The notes under the pieces were generated by a model. That model did not search any database and was not told the origin of the DNA. It saw only the letters and a list, made by a program, of their open reading frames with translations. A stretch of 64,000 bases of DNA, taken from NCBI RefSeq assembly GCF_002846365.1, contig NZ_PJMW01000002.1:248001-312000 (forward strand), read 5' to 3'. The translations under genes and the position numbers were made by a program. The stretch is from Nocardia fluminea. Its GTDB lineage: Bacteria; Actinomycetota; Actinomycetes; Mycobacteriales; Mycobacteriaceae. Of this stretch, positions 58,601 to 63,857 are shown one piece after another (positions within the stretch are counted from its first letter, which is position 1; each line of letters starts with the position of its first letter).

Positions 58601-58965
58601 GAGCGCAGCACCGCGTCGGAGGGCGCCGAGGAGGGCTCCTCCGGCTCGTCGAGTTCGCTCTCGAGCACCCAGCCCATCGGATCGAAACCACCGGGGCGCA
58701 CCACCAGCAACTGCGTCGCAACCGGCTCGATCAGCACGGCCGCCTCATTGACCAGTGCGGTCAGCTCGGGTTCCAGCGCGCTGTCGCGACCGATCTCCTC
58801 GAGCTCGCGCAGCCACTGCGCACCCTGTCCACCGAACGCCAACGCGTATCCCGCCCCGTTGCGCAGCTGCTCCAGCAGCGCCGCGCGGACACCTCTCGTC
58901 TGGCCACGACCATTGGCGCTCGCGGTCGCTCCCATGCCGATTTCGGTGCTCTCGTTGATCGTCAA
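49639..58965 (-). CDS. fas: type I fatty acid synthase
   Basis: A single chain of 3108 residues. The start is the TTG at 58965 (MTINESTEIGMG) behind AGGAGAAGGA; no nearer ATG has a comparable site. Domains in order: acetyl transferase (GHSQG near 157), enoyl reductase (LTGRSPILLAGMTPTTVDAKI near 425), dehydratase (SGDHNPIHT near 1255), malonyl/palmitoyl transferase (GHSVGEYNALAAV near 1463), ACP (DGVSSRRNQLLVDLG, phosphopantetheine Ser near 1832), ketoreductase (VITGASKGSIAAAV near 2142) and ketosynthase (AACATAAVS near 2735, KHDTS near 2888, GHAKGG near 2930). It makes the C16-C26 acyl-CoAs that feed mycolic acid synthesis. Confidence 0.98.
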   Translation of the reverse strand: MTINESTEIGMGATASANGRGQTRGVRAALLEQLRNGAGYALAFGGQGAQWLRELEEIGRDSALEPELTALVNEAAVLIEPVATQLLVVRPGGFDPMGWVLESELDEPEEPSSAPSDAVLRSVAVSMPGVLLAQLAATRALRLQGLDPAEHAPVAIVGHSQGLFAAAAVEAGGTRDAELLAIAQLVGAAAGLVARRRGLMPVGERSPMVAVSNVDPEQLRAIVTEVAEGVDPAIAAVVSIRNGRRRVVLSGAPAQIDRVRTRCAELHDEQTRERESKARGGAVFAPVFEDISVDVAFHHPALAETVELVAGWARQCEIDADLAAALTQQVLVDPIDWVATVDAVVEAGAQWILDLGPGDLLSRVTGGSLKGTGVGVIAAATRAGQRSLLTPGAAPEASTPWSAFAPKPVRLPNGRIVVETAFTKLTGRSPILLAGMTPTTVDAKIVAAAANAGHWAELAGGGQVTEQIFADRMTELRQLLQPGRAVQFNSLFLDPYLWKLQLGGKRLVQKARAAGAPIDGVIVTAGIPELDDAVALIGELSEAGISHVAFKPGTVAQIKAVLRIADAVPDYPVIMHIEGGKAGGHHSWEDLDDLLLATYAELRTHANVVICVGGGMGTPERATDYLTGTWSTGHGYPLMPLDGVLVGTAAMATLEATTAPEVKQLLVDTPGTPDWVGAGTANGGMASGRSQLGADIHEIDNAASRTGRLLDEVAGDADAVASRRAEIIAALDATAKPYFGDVATMTYQQWLERYVSLAVSSEVPISFDCGSDIGDAIRDATRSDWLDISWRDRFAEMMRRTESRLHPADSGEIETLFADDDAFEHPVQALCELKKQYPAVADTVLHPADVPFFVSLCKTPGKPVNFVPVVDADVRRWWRSDSLWQAHDPRYSADQVCVIPGTVAVAGITRVDEPVGELLDRFEQDTAYSLVRAGVVPEPVDARRVAGVVAGPIDTVLAAPDVQWAGRTTVNPVHRLGDIAEWTVEQGSAVHQSTGATLTETTGPESEFSYVELTVPLARDSVRIRITVPASVYSGGAPVITDADADSAMSALLGVAAGTSLPEVKAGVAHLNLAWMPDLIADHAGVTGSGLPDTLSTLGRTAPDVLVGACWPAVFAVLGAARTPVGGSVIEGMLDLVHLDHQIELLNELPAETSILVVRAEGGAVVDTDMGRVVEVEVNIGLILDQGLDATPLARLVERFAIRGRNGAGELTDPPRAAGAVSDAATDTPRRRRRDVRMAAPRAMHAFAAVSGDHNPIHTSDAAAKLAGLGSPIVHGMWLSAAAQHAVVAVDPESSVPARTLTAWTTRFLGMVRPGATVDVRVERIAVDAGAEIVEVSCRVDGDLVMTATGRTAAPKTVYAFPGQGIQRKGMGLDALTRSKAAKRVWERADAHTRDALGFSILAVVRDNPTYLKARGVEHRHPDGVLHLTQFTQVAMATLGVAQVAELREAGAFVEGAMLAGHSVGEYNALAAVAGVLPLEAVLEVVFQRGSAMHELVPRDAQGRSDYRMAAIRPSQIGLPDPEVIDFVNAIGAETGEFLEVVNLNLRGSQYAIAGTVAGLEALETEIDRRRAEFGGKRAFILVPGIDVPFHSSVLRDGVPEFRHKLEQLLPAEVHPEVLVGRYIPNLVPRPFSLDRAFLTEIAELVPSEPLVAVLADFDSWATRDAELCRVVLVELLAWQFASPVRWIETQDLLFTDTAHGGLGVERFVEIGLGATPTVANLASQTLKLPAFGGATVEVVNVERDAAVVYSTDTDPAPVDDIDETPVETAAAPAAAAPVAAAAPVATGGPRPDDIAFSAADATRVLIALWTKLRMDQIGPVDTIEGLCDGVSSRRNQLLVDLGAELSLGAIDGAADADMGALAATVERLARTYKPFGTVLTDAIGDHLRKVFGPSGKRPAAIADRVKKVWELGDGWASHVTAEVSLGTREGASVRGGDLGGLAGGALTDAASVDAAIDAAVQAVAARRGVAVSMPSSGGAAGGTVDAAALGEFTEQITGRDGVLATAARVVLEQLGLSEKISAPEATPDTLADLVSAELGSDWPRLVAPAFDARKAVLIDDRWATAREDLAKMWLGDDATTAERSIDGFTGAGEAVAAQANWWRQRAMHEARSVLAGVYAQIAKIALDTTEPGLWSDDLAVITGASKGSIAAAVTGKLLSGGATVVVTTSGLNDERLRFYRSLYRDNARHGAALWVVPANMASYQDLDALIEWVGTEQVDNAGGAKIKVKDAMTPTMLLPFAAPRVAGDLADAGARAEMEMRVLLWSVERLIGGLSALGADHDVDAKLHVVLPGSPNRGLFGGDGAYGESKAALDAVVLKWKAEKSWAERVTLVHALIGWVRGTGLMGHNDPMVEAVEKAGVHTWSTDEMADELLKWCTSRARQVTLTGPQQIDLTGGLARAKLDLPALAKQAQEAAAEKVEEAATAATIAALPAPPTLSSALPVPEWAPVTAELSEMVVIVGAGELGPYGSSRTRFEMEVEDKLSAAGVLELAWTTGLIRWENEPKPGWYDTESGDFVPESEVAERYHDTVVERCGVRRYEDDGAMLDNAAPLLTSVFLDQDLSFTVAGEAEARAFHTADPEHTVIAPVADSSDWTVTRQAGTEIRVPRKAKLSRVVGGQIPTGWDPTIWGVSADMAASIDRVALWNIVCTVDAFVGAGFSPDELMSWVHPSLVANTQGTGMGGMSSMRSLYVDNLLGEPRPNDILQEALPNVALAHVVQSYVGSYGAMVHPVAACATAAVSVEEGVDKIRLGKAEVVVAGGFDDLGIEGIVGFGDMSATADSASMRAKGISDRYFSRANDRRRGGFVESQGGGTVLLARGDVAVEMGLPVLGVVAFAQSFADGVHTSIPAPGLGALGAGRGGRESRLAAELRKLGVTPDDIAVISKHDTSTAANDPNESELHERLAGALGRTEGAPLFVVSQKSLTGHAKGGAAAFQLIGLCQVLENGVVPPNRSLDCVDEKMAGYPHLVWAREPLRFGEKFALKAGLVTSLGFGHVSGLLAVVHPQAFLAAIEPGARAEYQERAQTRQLAGRQRFAEAMCGGSALYEKPADRRLGADGTPAKQIRQLEADMLLSPQARLDSDGVYSASGWGCGTGQIASQPSEAS

Positions 58966-59061
58966 GACGCTCGACTTCCTTCTCCTGGCGTGTCGCCCAC
59001 CGACGGCACGCACACGTATCCGGCAGCCCCTCGGGCCTGTTGAGAGCCACAATCGCACAAA

Positions 59062-59083
59062 ATCATGAGGAAAGCCTCACGTT
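59062..59083. promoter_or_regulatory. fas operator-like repeat 1
   Basis: ATCATGAG - GAAAGC - CTCACGTT. Half-sites match those of the two further repeats upstream; centre about 108 nt from the fas start codon. Confidence 0.55.
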
Positions 59084-59143
59084 TCCGGCCCGGTAGCGGG
59101 CTACTCTCCAGTATTTCTGCACGTCCGTACCAGAATGTTCTGA

Positions 59144-59164
59144 AACATGACGAAGCCTCATGTT
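59144..59164. promoter_or_regulatory. fas operator-like repeat 2
   Basis: AACATGAC - GAAGC - CTCATGTT, the most symmetrical copy: AAACATGA (59143-59150) pairs exactly with TCATGTTT (59158-59165). Confidence 0.6.
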
Positions 59165-59200
59165 TGAACGCGCAGGTCCGGCCTGTAACCCGAGTTCTCA

Positions 59201-59221
59201 AACATGAGTGCCCCTCACATT
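59201..59221. promoter_or_regulatory. fas operator-like repeat 3
   Basis: AACATGAG - TGCCC - CTCACATT, the third copy of the same half-site pattern, about 57 nt from copy 2. Confidence 0.55.
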
Positions 59222-59338
59222 GAGGGTTACCGAATCGTTATAATCCCAGGTCGTGTTACCCACGAGTACGCCACGCCGACCCAACGCTTCGCGAAGCCCG
59301 ATTCGCCCGGTAGAGTTTGGACGGTCGTACACATCCAA

Positions 59339-59420
59339 GCGCGAGTGGCGAAATTGGCAGACGCGCCAGATTTAGGTTCTGGTGTCCACGGACGTAGGGG
59401 TTCAAGTCCCCTCTCGCGCA
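59339..59420 (+). tRNA. tRNA-Leu (anticodon TAG)
   Basis: 82 nt with the long variable arm of class II tRNAs. Acceptor GCGCGAG/CTCGCGC, anticodon arm CCAGATTTAGGTTCTGG with TAG, T-arm GGGGTTCAAGTCCCC, discriminator A. CCA is not encoded. Confidence 0.95.
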
Positions 59421-59505
59421 CACATTCCTGGCTTTCGGGCCAGTTCAGGGCTGCTGCGTTACCGCGCCCGAGCGCGCACGATCGACGCGTCGGCGCGAAC
59501 CTAGG

Positions 59506-59519
59506 GATCACCGGTGATC
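59506..59519. repeat. palindrome GATCACCGGTGATC
   Basis: Perfect 14-bp palindrome flanked by CTAGG on the left and TAGTCACTAG on the right, in a gene-free stretch about 85 nt beyond tRNA-Leu. Confidence 0.4.
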
Positions 59520-59737
59520 TAGTCACTAGCCCCGCCCAGAATTCACCCCAGGGCCTCATTCACAACTCCCGCCGACGTGCGCTGCCCCAGCGCCGGGCAG
59601 ACCGCGTCGGCCGCTGCACAGTTGCCGCTGATGACCACATCCGCAGCGCACCTCTTGGCGGCACCCCGCAGGTCCGACCCCGTCACTGACCAGACAACTT
59701 GTCCGTGCGGCCCGGTCGTCTACCTCGATCTCCCGCT

Positions 59738-59758
59738 TTCTTGACTGCCATCCAAGAA
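59738..59758. promoter_or_regulatory. TetR-type operator copy 1 at the hydrolase promoter
   Basis: TTCTTGA-N7-CCAAGAA. The same pattern recurs at 59783-59803 and in front of the tetR gene at 61551-61571. Confidence 0.68.
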
Positions 59759-59782
59759 GTCCCTACCGTAGCTGGAGCGTTC

Positions 59783-59803
59783 TTCTTGGGCGTCGTTCAA
59801 GAA
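59783..59803. promoter_or_regulatory. TetR-type operator copy 2 at the hydrolase promoter
   Basis: TTCTTGG-N7-TCAAGAA, 45 bp from copy 1 and 32 nt before the hydrolase ATG. Confidence 0.68.
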
Positions 59804-59834
59804 GGACGGTGGCGAGCCGGAAAGGGCAGTAGAA

Positions 59835-60944
59835 ATGGAAACCAATCAGTCAGTGGGTCGGGACGAAAGGCCGGCGATCCGGCGGCGTGAGGTCGTGTTC
59901 ACCTCCGGCGGGGAGGAGTGTGTCGCGTGGCTGTACACCGCGCCCGATCTGACGGGACCGCGCCCGACGGTGATCATGGGGCACGGGTTGGGCGCGGTGC
60001 GGGAGATGCGTTTGGATGCTTACGCTGAGCGCTTCGCTGAGGCGGACTGGTCGGTGCTGGTGTTCGACTATCGACATCTCGGGGCCAGCGGCGGGCAACC
60101 GCGCCAGCTTCTCGACATCGGCAAACAGCGCGCCGACTGGCATGCCGCGCTGGCGTTCGCGCGCACCCTGCCCGAGGTCGATGCTGACCAGATCGCGTTG
60201 TGGGGCACCTCTTTCGGTGGCGGACACGTGCTTCAGGTCGCCTCCGAGGATCCCCGCCTGGCGGCGGTCATCGCCCAATGCCCCTTCACCGACGGGCCGG
60301 CGTCGTTGCGCTCGCGGGTGCGGACCGGTCCGCTGAGTGTGGCCGCGCTGGTCGCGGTCGGCATCCTCGACACCATCGGCTCCTGGTTCGGCGCGAAACC
60401 GATCCTGCTGCCGATGGCGGGGACACCCTGGATGCCCGCGTTCGTCGCCTCGACCGATGCGCTCGCCGGTTCCTCGGCGCTCCTACCCGCCAGGACCCGG
60501 CTCTCGCGGCGCACCAGCGCACTGCTGAAGCGGCTGCCGTCGTTGCGCGCTCAGGTGTCGAAGAACATCGAGCTGACCGATCTCGACGGCCCGACCGCTA
60601 TCGGTCGCGACAGTATGTGGGGTGTACTGAGCGGCGCGAACGGCGAATTCGCGGCTGCCAATGCCCTGGCGGCGCGGTTGGTATTGCATCTGCCCTTCGA
60701 TCGACCCGGTCGCGCGCTGGCAGGCTCCCGCACGCCGACGCTGCTGTGCGTGTGCGACAACGACAAGGCCGCGCCCGCGGACGCCACGCGGCGCCACGCG
60801 CGCGGCCTGGCCCACGTGCGTGTTCGCAACTACCCCTGCGACCACTTCGACATCTATGTCGGCGACCACTTCGAGAACGTCATTCGGGACCAGATCGATT
60901 TCCTGGCAACACAATTCGACAACACCGCGCAGCTCGCGCGATAG
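59835..60944 (+). CDS. alpha/beta hydrolase, dienelactone-hydrolase-like
   Basis: 369 residues. Strand-loop PTVIMGHGLGAVREMRLDAYAERFAEADWSVLVFDYRHLGASGG, nucleophile elbow LWGTSFGGGHVLQVA (Ser near 122), probable Asp in CVCDNDKAAPADA and His in YPCDHFDIYVGDHFE. A lid-like insert of about 100 residues sits between strands. Related proteins act on acyl or lactone substrates. Two operator copies precede it, so it is predicted to be repressed by the convergent TetR. Confidence 0.85.
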   Translation: METNQSVGRDERPAIRRREVVFTSGGEECVAWLYTAPDLTGPRPTVIMGHGLGAVREMRLDAYAERFAEADWSVLVFDYRHLGASGGQPRQLLDIGKQRADWHAALAFARTLPEVDADQIALWGTSFGGGHVLQVASEDPRLAAVIAQCPFTDGPASLRSRVRTGPLSVAALVAVGILDTIGSWFGAKPILLPMAGTPWMPAFVASTDALAGSSALLPARTRLSRRTSALLKRLPSLRAQVSKNIELTDLDGPTAIGRDSMWGVLSGANGEFAAANALAARLVLHLPFDRPGRALAGSRTPTLLCVCDNDKAAPADATRRHARGLAHVRVRNYPCDHFDIYVGDHFENVIRDQIDFLATQFDNTAQLAR

Positions 60945-60950
60945 TGCGGG

Positions 60951-61511
60951 TCAGCCGGTGGGGGCGGCGATCGCGTGCGCGCTGCGCAGCAACGCCTCGA
61001 TCACCGCCCGCTTGCCGGGTTCCGGCATCGGATGGGTTAGCAGGCCCTCGACGACGAAAACCCCCATCGAGACCATCGGGTCCACTTCGTCGCCGGGTAT
61101 CCCGAGCCCGATCAGCTCCGCCCGGAACAGACCCTCGGCCAGCGCATGGAACTGGTCGTGCCATTCGGCGATGGCCGCGGACTCCTTCGCGCGGGCGTGC
61201 ACCGTGTTCACCAGTCGGCCCAGCTGCTCCAATTCCGTGACCAGCCACAACAACCGATCCGCCAGCCCCGAGTCCAGGATCTCGCCGTAGGCGGCCATGG
61301 AGTCGGCCAGGATCGCGTCCAGGACCGTGATCAGTACCGCGTCCTTGTCCTGGAAATACCAGTACAGGGTGTTCGACACCACGCCGGCCTCGCGGGCGAT
61401 CCGCGCCATCGACGCGGCGTCATAGCCTTCCTCCGCGAACAAGCGCCGGGCCGCCACCACGATCTCCGCGCGCTTCTCCTCGCGGTCGCGAGGACGTCTG
61501 TTGCGAGGCAT
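60951..61511 (-). CDS. TetR-family regulator of the hydrolase
   Basis: Start at MPRNRRPRDREEKRAEI, 186 residues. Helix-turn-helix ASMARIAREAGVVSNTLYWYFQDKDAVLITVLD; the C-terminal domain is all-helical. It converges on the hydrolase gene with 6 nt between stops. Its promoter holds one copy (61551-61571) of the motif found twice before the hydrolase, consistent with autorepression and control of the hydrolase. Confidence 0.88.
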   Translation of the reverse strand: MPRNRRPRDREEKRAEIVVAARRLFAEEGYDAASMARIAREAGVVSNTLYWYFQDKDAVLITVLDAILADSMAAYGEILDSGLADRLLWLVTELEQLGRLVNTVHARAKESAAIAEWHDQFHALAEGLFRAELIGLGIPGDEVDPMVSMGVFVVEGLLTHPMPEPGKRAVIEALLRSAHAIAAPTG

Positions 61512-61550
61512 GTTCAGTCCTGACTTGTCGCCCAACGTTGACTCAACACT

Positions 61551-61571
61551 ATCTTGGGTGACAACCAAGAC
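61551..61571. promoter_or_regulatory. TetR-type operator copy 3 at the tetR promoter
   Basis: ATCTTGG-N7-CCAAGAC, 40 nt upstream of the tetR start; inner half-sites TCTTGG/CCAAGA are perfect. Confidence 0.68.
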
Positions 61572-61632
61572 ACCGCGGAGCGGCGCCCCGGAACTCGTGA
61601 TCCGGGGTGCCACTACGCGTGTCGGGCGGTCT

Positions 61633-62256
61633 CTACACCAACTCGGGAACGCGCAGGTGGGCGAAGCCGAGTCTGAACTCCGCCACCTCGAGGACTTCGG
61701 CTCCCATGGTGCGAGTCGCCTCGGCTCGCATGCGATCCACCAGGGGACGGCTGTTGTCCAGTTCCTCCCGGCTCGCCCAGACCGTGGATCCCACACCCCG
61801 GCCGGTTTCGCGGTCGACGAACAGGCTGGCGCTGCGGAATCCCTCGATCTTCTCGAACTCCGGCAGCAACGTGGACTTGAACGTGTGGATCGCCAAGTCG
61901 ACCGCGGTCGGATCGACCTGGATCCAGGTACACCGGGTGCAGGCGCTCGCGCCGGCCAGATGATCGCGGTGCATGACCGCGACTTCCCATTCCTCGATGT
62001 GCTCGACCTGGCCTTGGAGCGCTTCGGCCAGACCGTCACGCAGCGACCGGACGCGCATCCTGCTCTCGTGCAGCGCGTCCTCGGACTCCCACGCGGTCGT
62101 TGCGATGCATCGACCTGTCGCCCTGTCCACCATCAGTGACATACCGACCCACCCGTCGATTTCGGGCATGTTCGGCATCACCGCATTGTGGAGGTATGCG
62201 ATACCGCGGTCGATCGACGACCGCTGGGCAGCGAATGTGCTGGAACGTGCGTACAC
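61633..62256 (-). CDS. soluble protein with two dimeric alpha/beta-barrel (ABM-like) repeats
   Basis: GTG start behind GGAGG, 207 residues. Two repeats of about 95 residues are visible. The first runs from YLHNAVMPNMPEIDGWVGMSLMVDRATGRCIATTAWESEDALHESR to VEHIEEWEVAVMHR. The second runs from AIHTFKSTLLPEFEKIEGFRSASLFVDRETGRGVGSTVWASREELDNSR to VLEVAEFRLGFAHL. Internal duplication lets one chain form the barrel that single-repeat members form as dimers. A CTRC motif lies in the linker. Function unknown. Confidence 0.78.
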   Translation of the reverse strand: MYARSSTFAAQRSSIDRGIAYLHNAVMPNMPEIDGWVGMSLMVDRATGRCIATTAWESEDALHESRMRVRSLRDGLAEALQGQVEHIEEWEVAVMHRDHLAGASACTRCTWIQVDPTAVDLAIHTFKSTLLPEFEKIEGFRSASLFVDRETGRGVGSTVWASREELDNSRPLVDRMRAEATRTMGAEVLEVAEFRLGFAHLRVPELV

Positions 62257-62641
62257 GGGCCACCTCCTACTTCAGGAAGGGCGGCGCCCCGGTGGGCGCC
62301 ACCGGACACATCCACTGTCCTCCGAAACGCTCGTCCACACAATGCGTGGACCGTCGTGAACGCGCGCGAAAATCAGGCGAAATTCGGCGGCACGAAAGTA
62401 TTGACATCGAGCAGATCCGGAGAAGACTGGATACATACCGGAAAACCGGAATGTGCCACCACTGCCGACGAAGACGTTCGCCGACCGTAGTGACGACGTT
62501 TCAGGATCCGGCTAAGCCCCCGGCAAGCCAGTCGAATACCGGAGTAGTCAGCGACGACTGATCTCATGGTTTCGATGGAGACTACCGGGGACTGTTCTGT
62601 TCGGGGCCGAAAAATTCGCCATTCTGGCAGCGCGCCTCCGA
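62257..62641. other. 385-nt intergenic region
   Basis: Between the GTG of the ABM-like gene and the OsmC stop. It has a GGCGCC-N6-GGCGCC pair at 62283-62300, a TTGACA at 62401-62406 without a convincing -10, and CCGGAAAACCGG. No supported gene; a plus-strand frame to 62561 has no coding character. Confidence 0.45.
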
Positions 62642-63163
62642 CTAAGCGAGAGTGATGTCGACCGGGACCGCGGTGCGCAGGGTGTGCCCGACCGGGGAGC
62701 TGGACTGGACCTTCGTGTGCAGTTCGTCTAGTTGCTCTTGGGTGGCGTCCGCGTCGATCGAGACGGTGGCGGTGATCGATTCGAAGCCCGCGTGGCCTTG
62801 GGTCAGGCCGAGGAAGACGTGCAGGTCGAGGTCGCCTTTCAGGTCGATGCGCAGGTCATTGATTCGGATACCGGCGATCGTGGCATTGGCCGCGTAGCCG
62901 ACCGCGAGGCAGTTGCCGAGTGCCGCGAGGAGCTGCTCGACGGGGTTGGGGGCGGAGTCGGCGCCGCCGAGGGCGGGCGGTTCGTCCGAGGGGATCGGCG
63001 CGAACTTGCGGACACGTGCCTCCGAGGCGAACGCGCCCTTCCACGCGACATGCGCTGCCCAGGTGGTCTGGCCCTTGGCCGGATCGGCTCCGACAGCCGC
63101 CACGAGACCACCTACGGCGTCGATATCGACGTCGTTGAGTCGGGTACTGGCTTCGACGGTCAT
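62642..63163 (-). CDS. OsmC-family protein
   Basis: 173 residues. The OsmC fold is recognised from NPVEQLLAALGNCLAVGYAANATIAGIRINDLRIDLKGDLDL, with the first redox Cys in LGNCLA (near 94), and the ending SPVGHTLRTAVPVDITLA. The second Cys used by OsmC/Ohr peroxidases is Ser here (VQSSSPVGHT), so a classical two-Cys peroxidase cycle is unlikely. The role may be a one-Cys reductase, or a binding protein. The start is preceded by AAGGAGA. Confidence 0.85.
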   Translation of the reverse strand: MTVEASTRLNDVDIDAVGGLVAAVGADPAKGQTTWAAHVAWKGAFASEARVRKFAPIPSDEPPALGGADSAPNPVEQLLAALGNCLAVGYAANATIAGIRINDLRIDLKGDLDLHVFLGLTQGHAGFESITATVSIDADATQEQLDELHTKVQSSSPVGHTLRTAVPVDITLA

Positions 63164-63270
63164 GAGAGTCTCCTTGCGGTGGCGAGCGGAATACTCGGAC
63201 CACCACAGGGTCCTCGCCGCGGCCGCACTCTCAACAGGGTTTACCGCACGGTGAATCCAGCACGGGAGCG

Positions 63271-63732
63271 TCAGTACTCACCCTTGATGACGAAGTAGGA
63301 ACCGCGGATCGTGCCGGCGAGCTTCGACTTCTGCCGGGCGAATTTGAACGAGTCGAGTTCAGCGGGTACTTCCATTCCCTCGCTGAGCTTGAAGCCGACC
63401 GCTCGCTTCTTTTCGTCGTCGATCGAGTACATGACGTTGATCGACAGTCCGCTTTCGTAGAAGACGTAGGCCATGCGAAGGTTCTCGACCTGGAAAGCGG
63501 TGGCTTCGAGCGGGGGCGAGGCGATGACGATGTCACGCTCTTTCCGGAGTATCTCGCTGACCCGATCGATGGTCGACTTCGCCTCGCTCGCGGGCAGCAC
63601 GGTGAAAACGTGGTCGTATTTGTTCTTGAAGTATCTGGCCTCGTTCGCCCGCAATCCCGCGAGCGCGTTCGCGACCGGCGACGACTCCAATCCCTGGGTC
63701 GAGACGGTCTTGAAATCCACGATATGAGCCAC
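63271..63732 (-). CDS. hypothetical protein, AT-richer than neighbours
   Basis: 153 residues from GTG at 63732 behind GAGGAG, 7 nt away; a longer frame to 63762 exists. Sequence: a short N-terminal strand (MAHIVDFKTVSTQGLESSP), a helical YFKNKYDHVFTVLPASEAKSTIDRVSEILRK and beta-rich remainder (MAYVFYESGLSINVMYSID, LAGTIRGSYFVIKGEY). Lys-rich and visibly lower in GC than the rest of the window. I do not recognise the family. It may be a horizontally acquired accessory gene. Confidence 0.65.
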   Translation of the reverse strand: MAHIVDFKTVSTQGLESSPVANALAGLRANEARYFKNKYDHVFTVLPASEAKSTIDRVSEILRKERDIVIASPPLEATAFQVENLRMAYVFYESGLSINVMYSIDDEKKRAVGFKLSEGMEVPAELDSFKFARQKSKLAGTIRGSYFVIKGEY

Positions 63733-63857
63733 GGCGAACTCCTCAGCGGGTATGTCCAGCACGTCGGAAGATGCTCTCGAGCTATCGGGAATGATCCTAG
63801 GCCGCCCACGACCGGATCGCCCCCCGACAGGTCAGGGCGCGAGGCGAGTGCGCAGCG

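Larger units (their letters stand above)
58966..59338. other. fas promoter region with three inverted repeats
   Basis: 373 nt between fas (minus) and tRNA-Leu (plus) without coding sequence. It holds the three operator-like repeats listed separately, and a TATAAT at 59239-59244 and TAGAGT at 59311-59316 that may serve tRNA-Leu. Confidence 0.6.
59421..59834. other. 414-nt intergenic region between tRNA-Leu and the alpha/beta hydrolase
   Basis: Holds a weak 5-bp hairpin just after the tRNA (59428-59443), a 14-bp palindrome at 59506-59519 and two copies of a 21-bp TetR-type motif next to the hydrolase start. No coding frame recognised. Confidence 0.55.

Noticed and set aside
56875..59043. 722-codon plus-strand frame within the fas region
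   Set aside because: Shadow of the Fas N-terminal half; no recognisable protein features.
62100..62561. Plus-strand frame in the 62.3-kb gap with CHHC-like motif
   Set aside because: It overlaps the ABM-like gene in antisense and has no ribosome site or conserved pattern.
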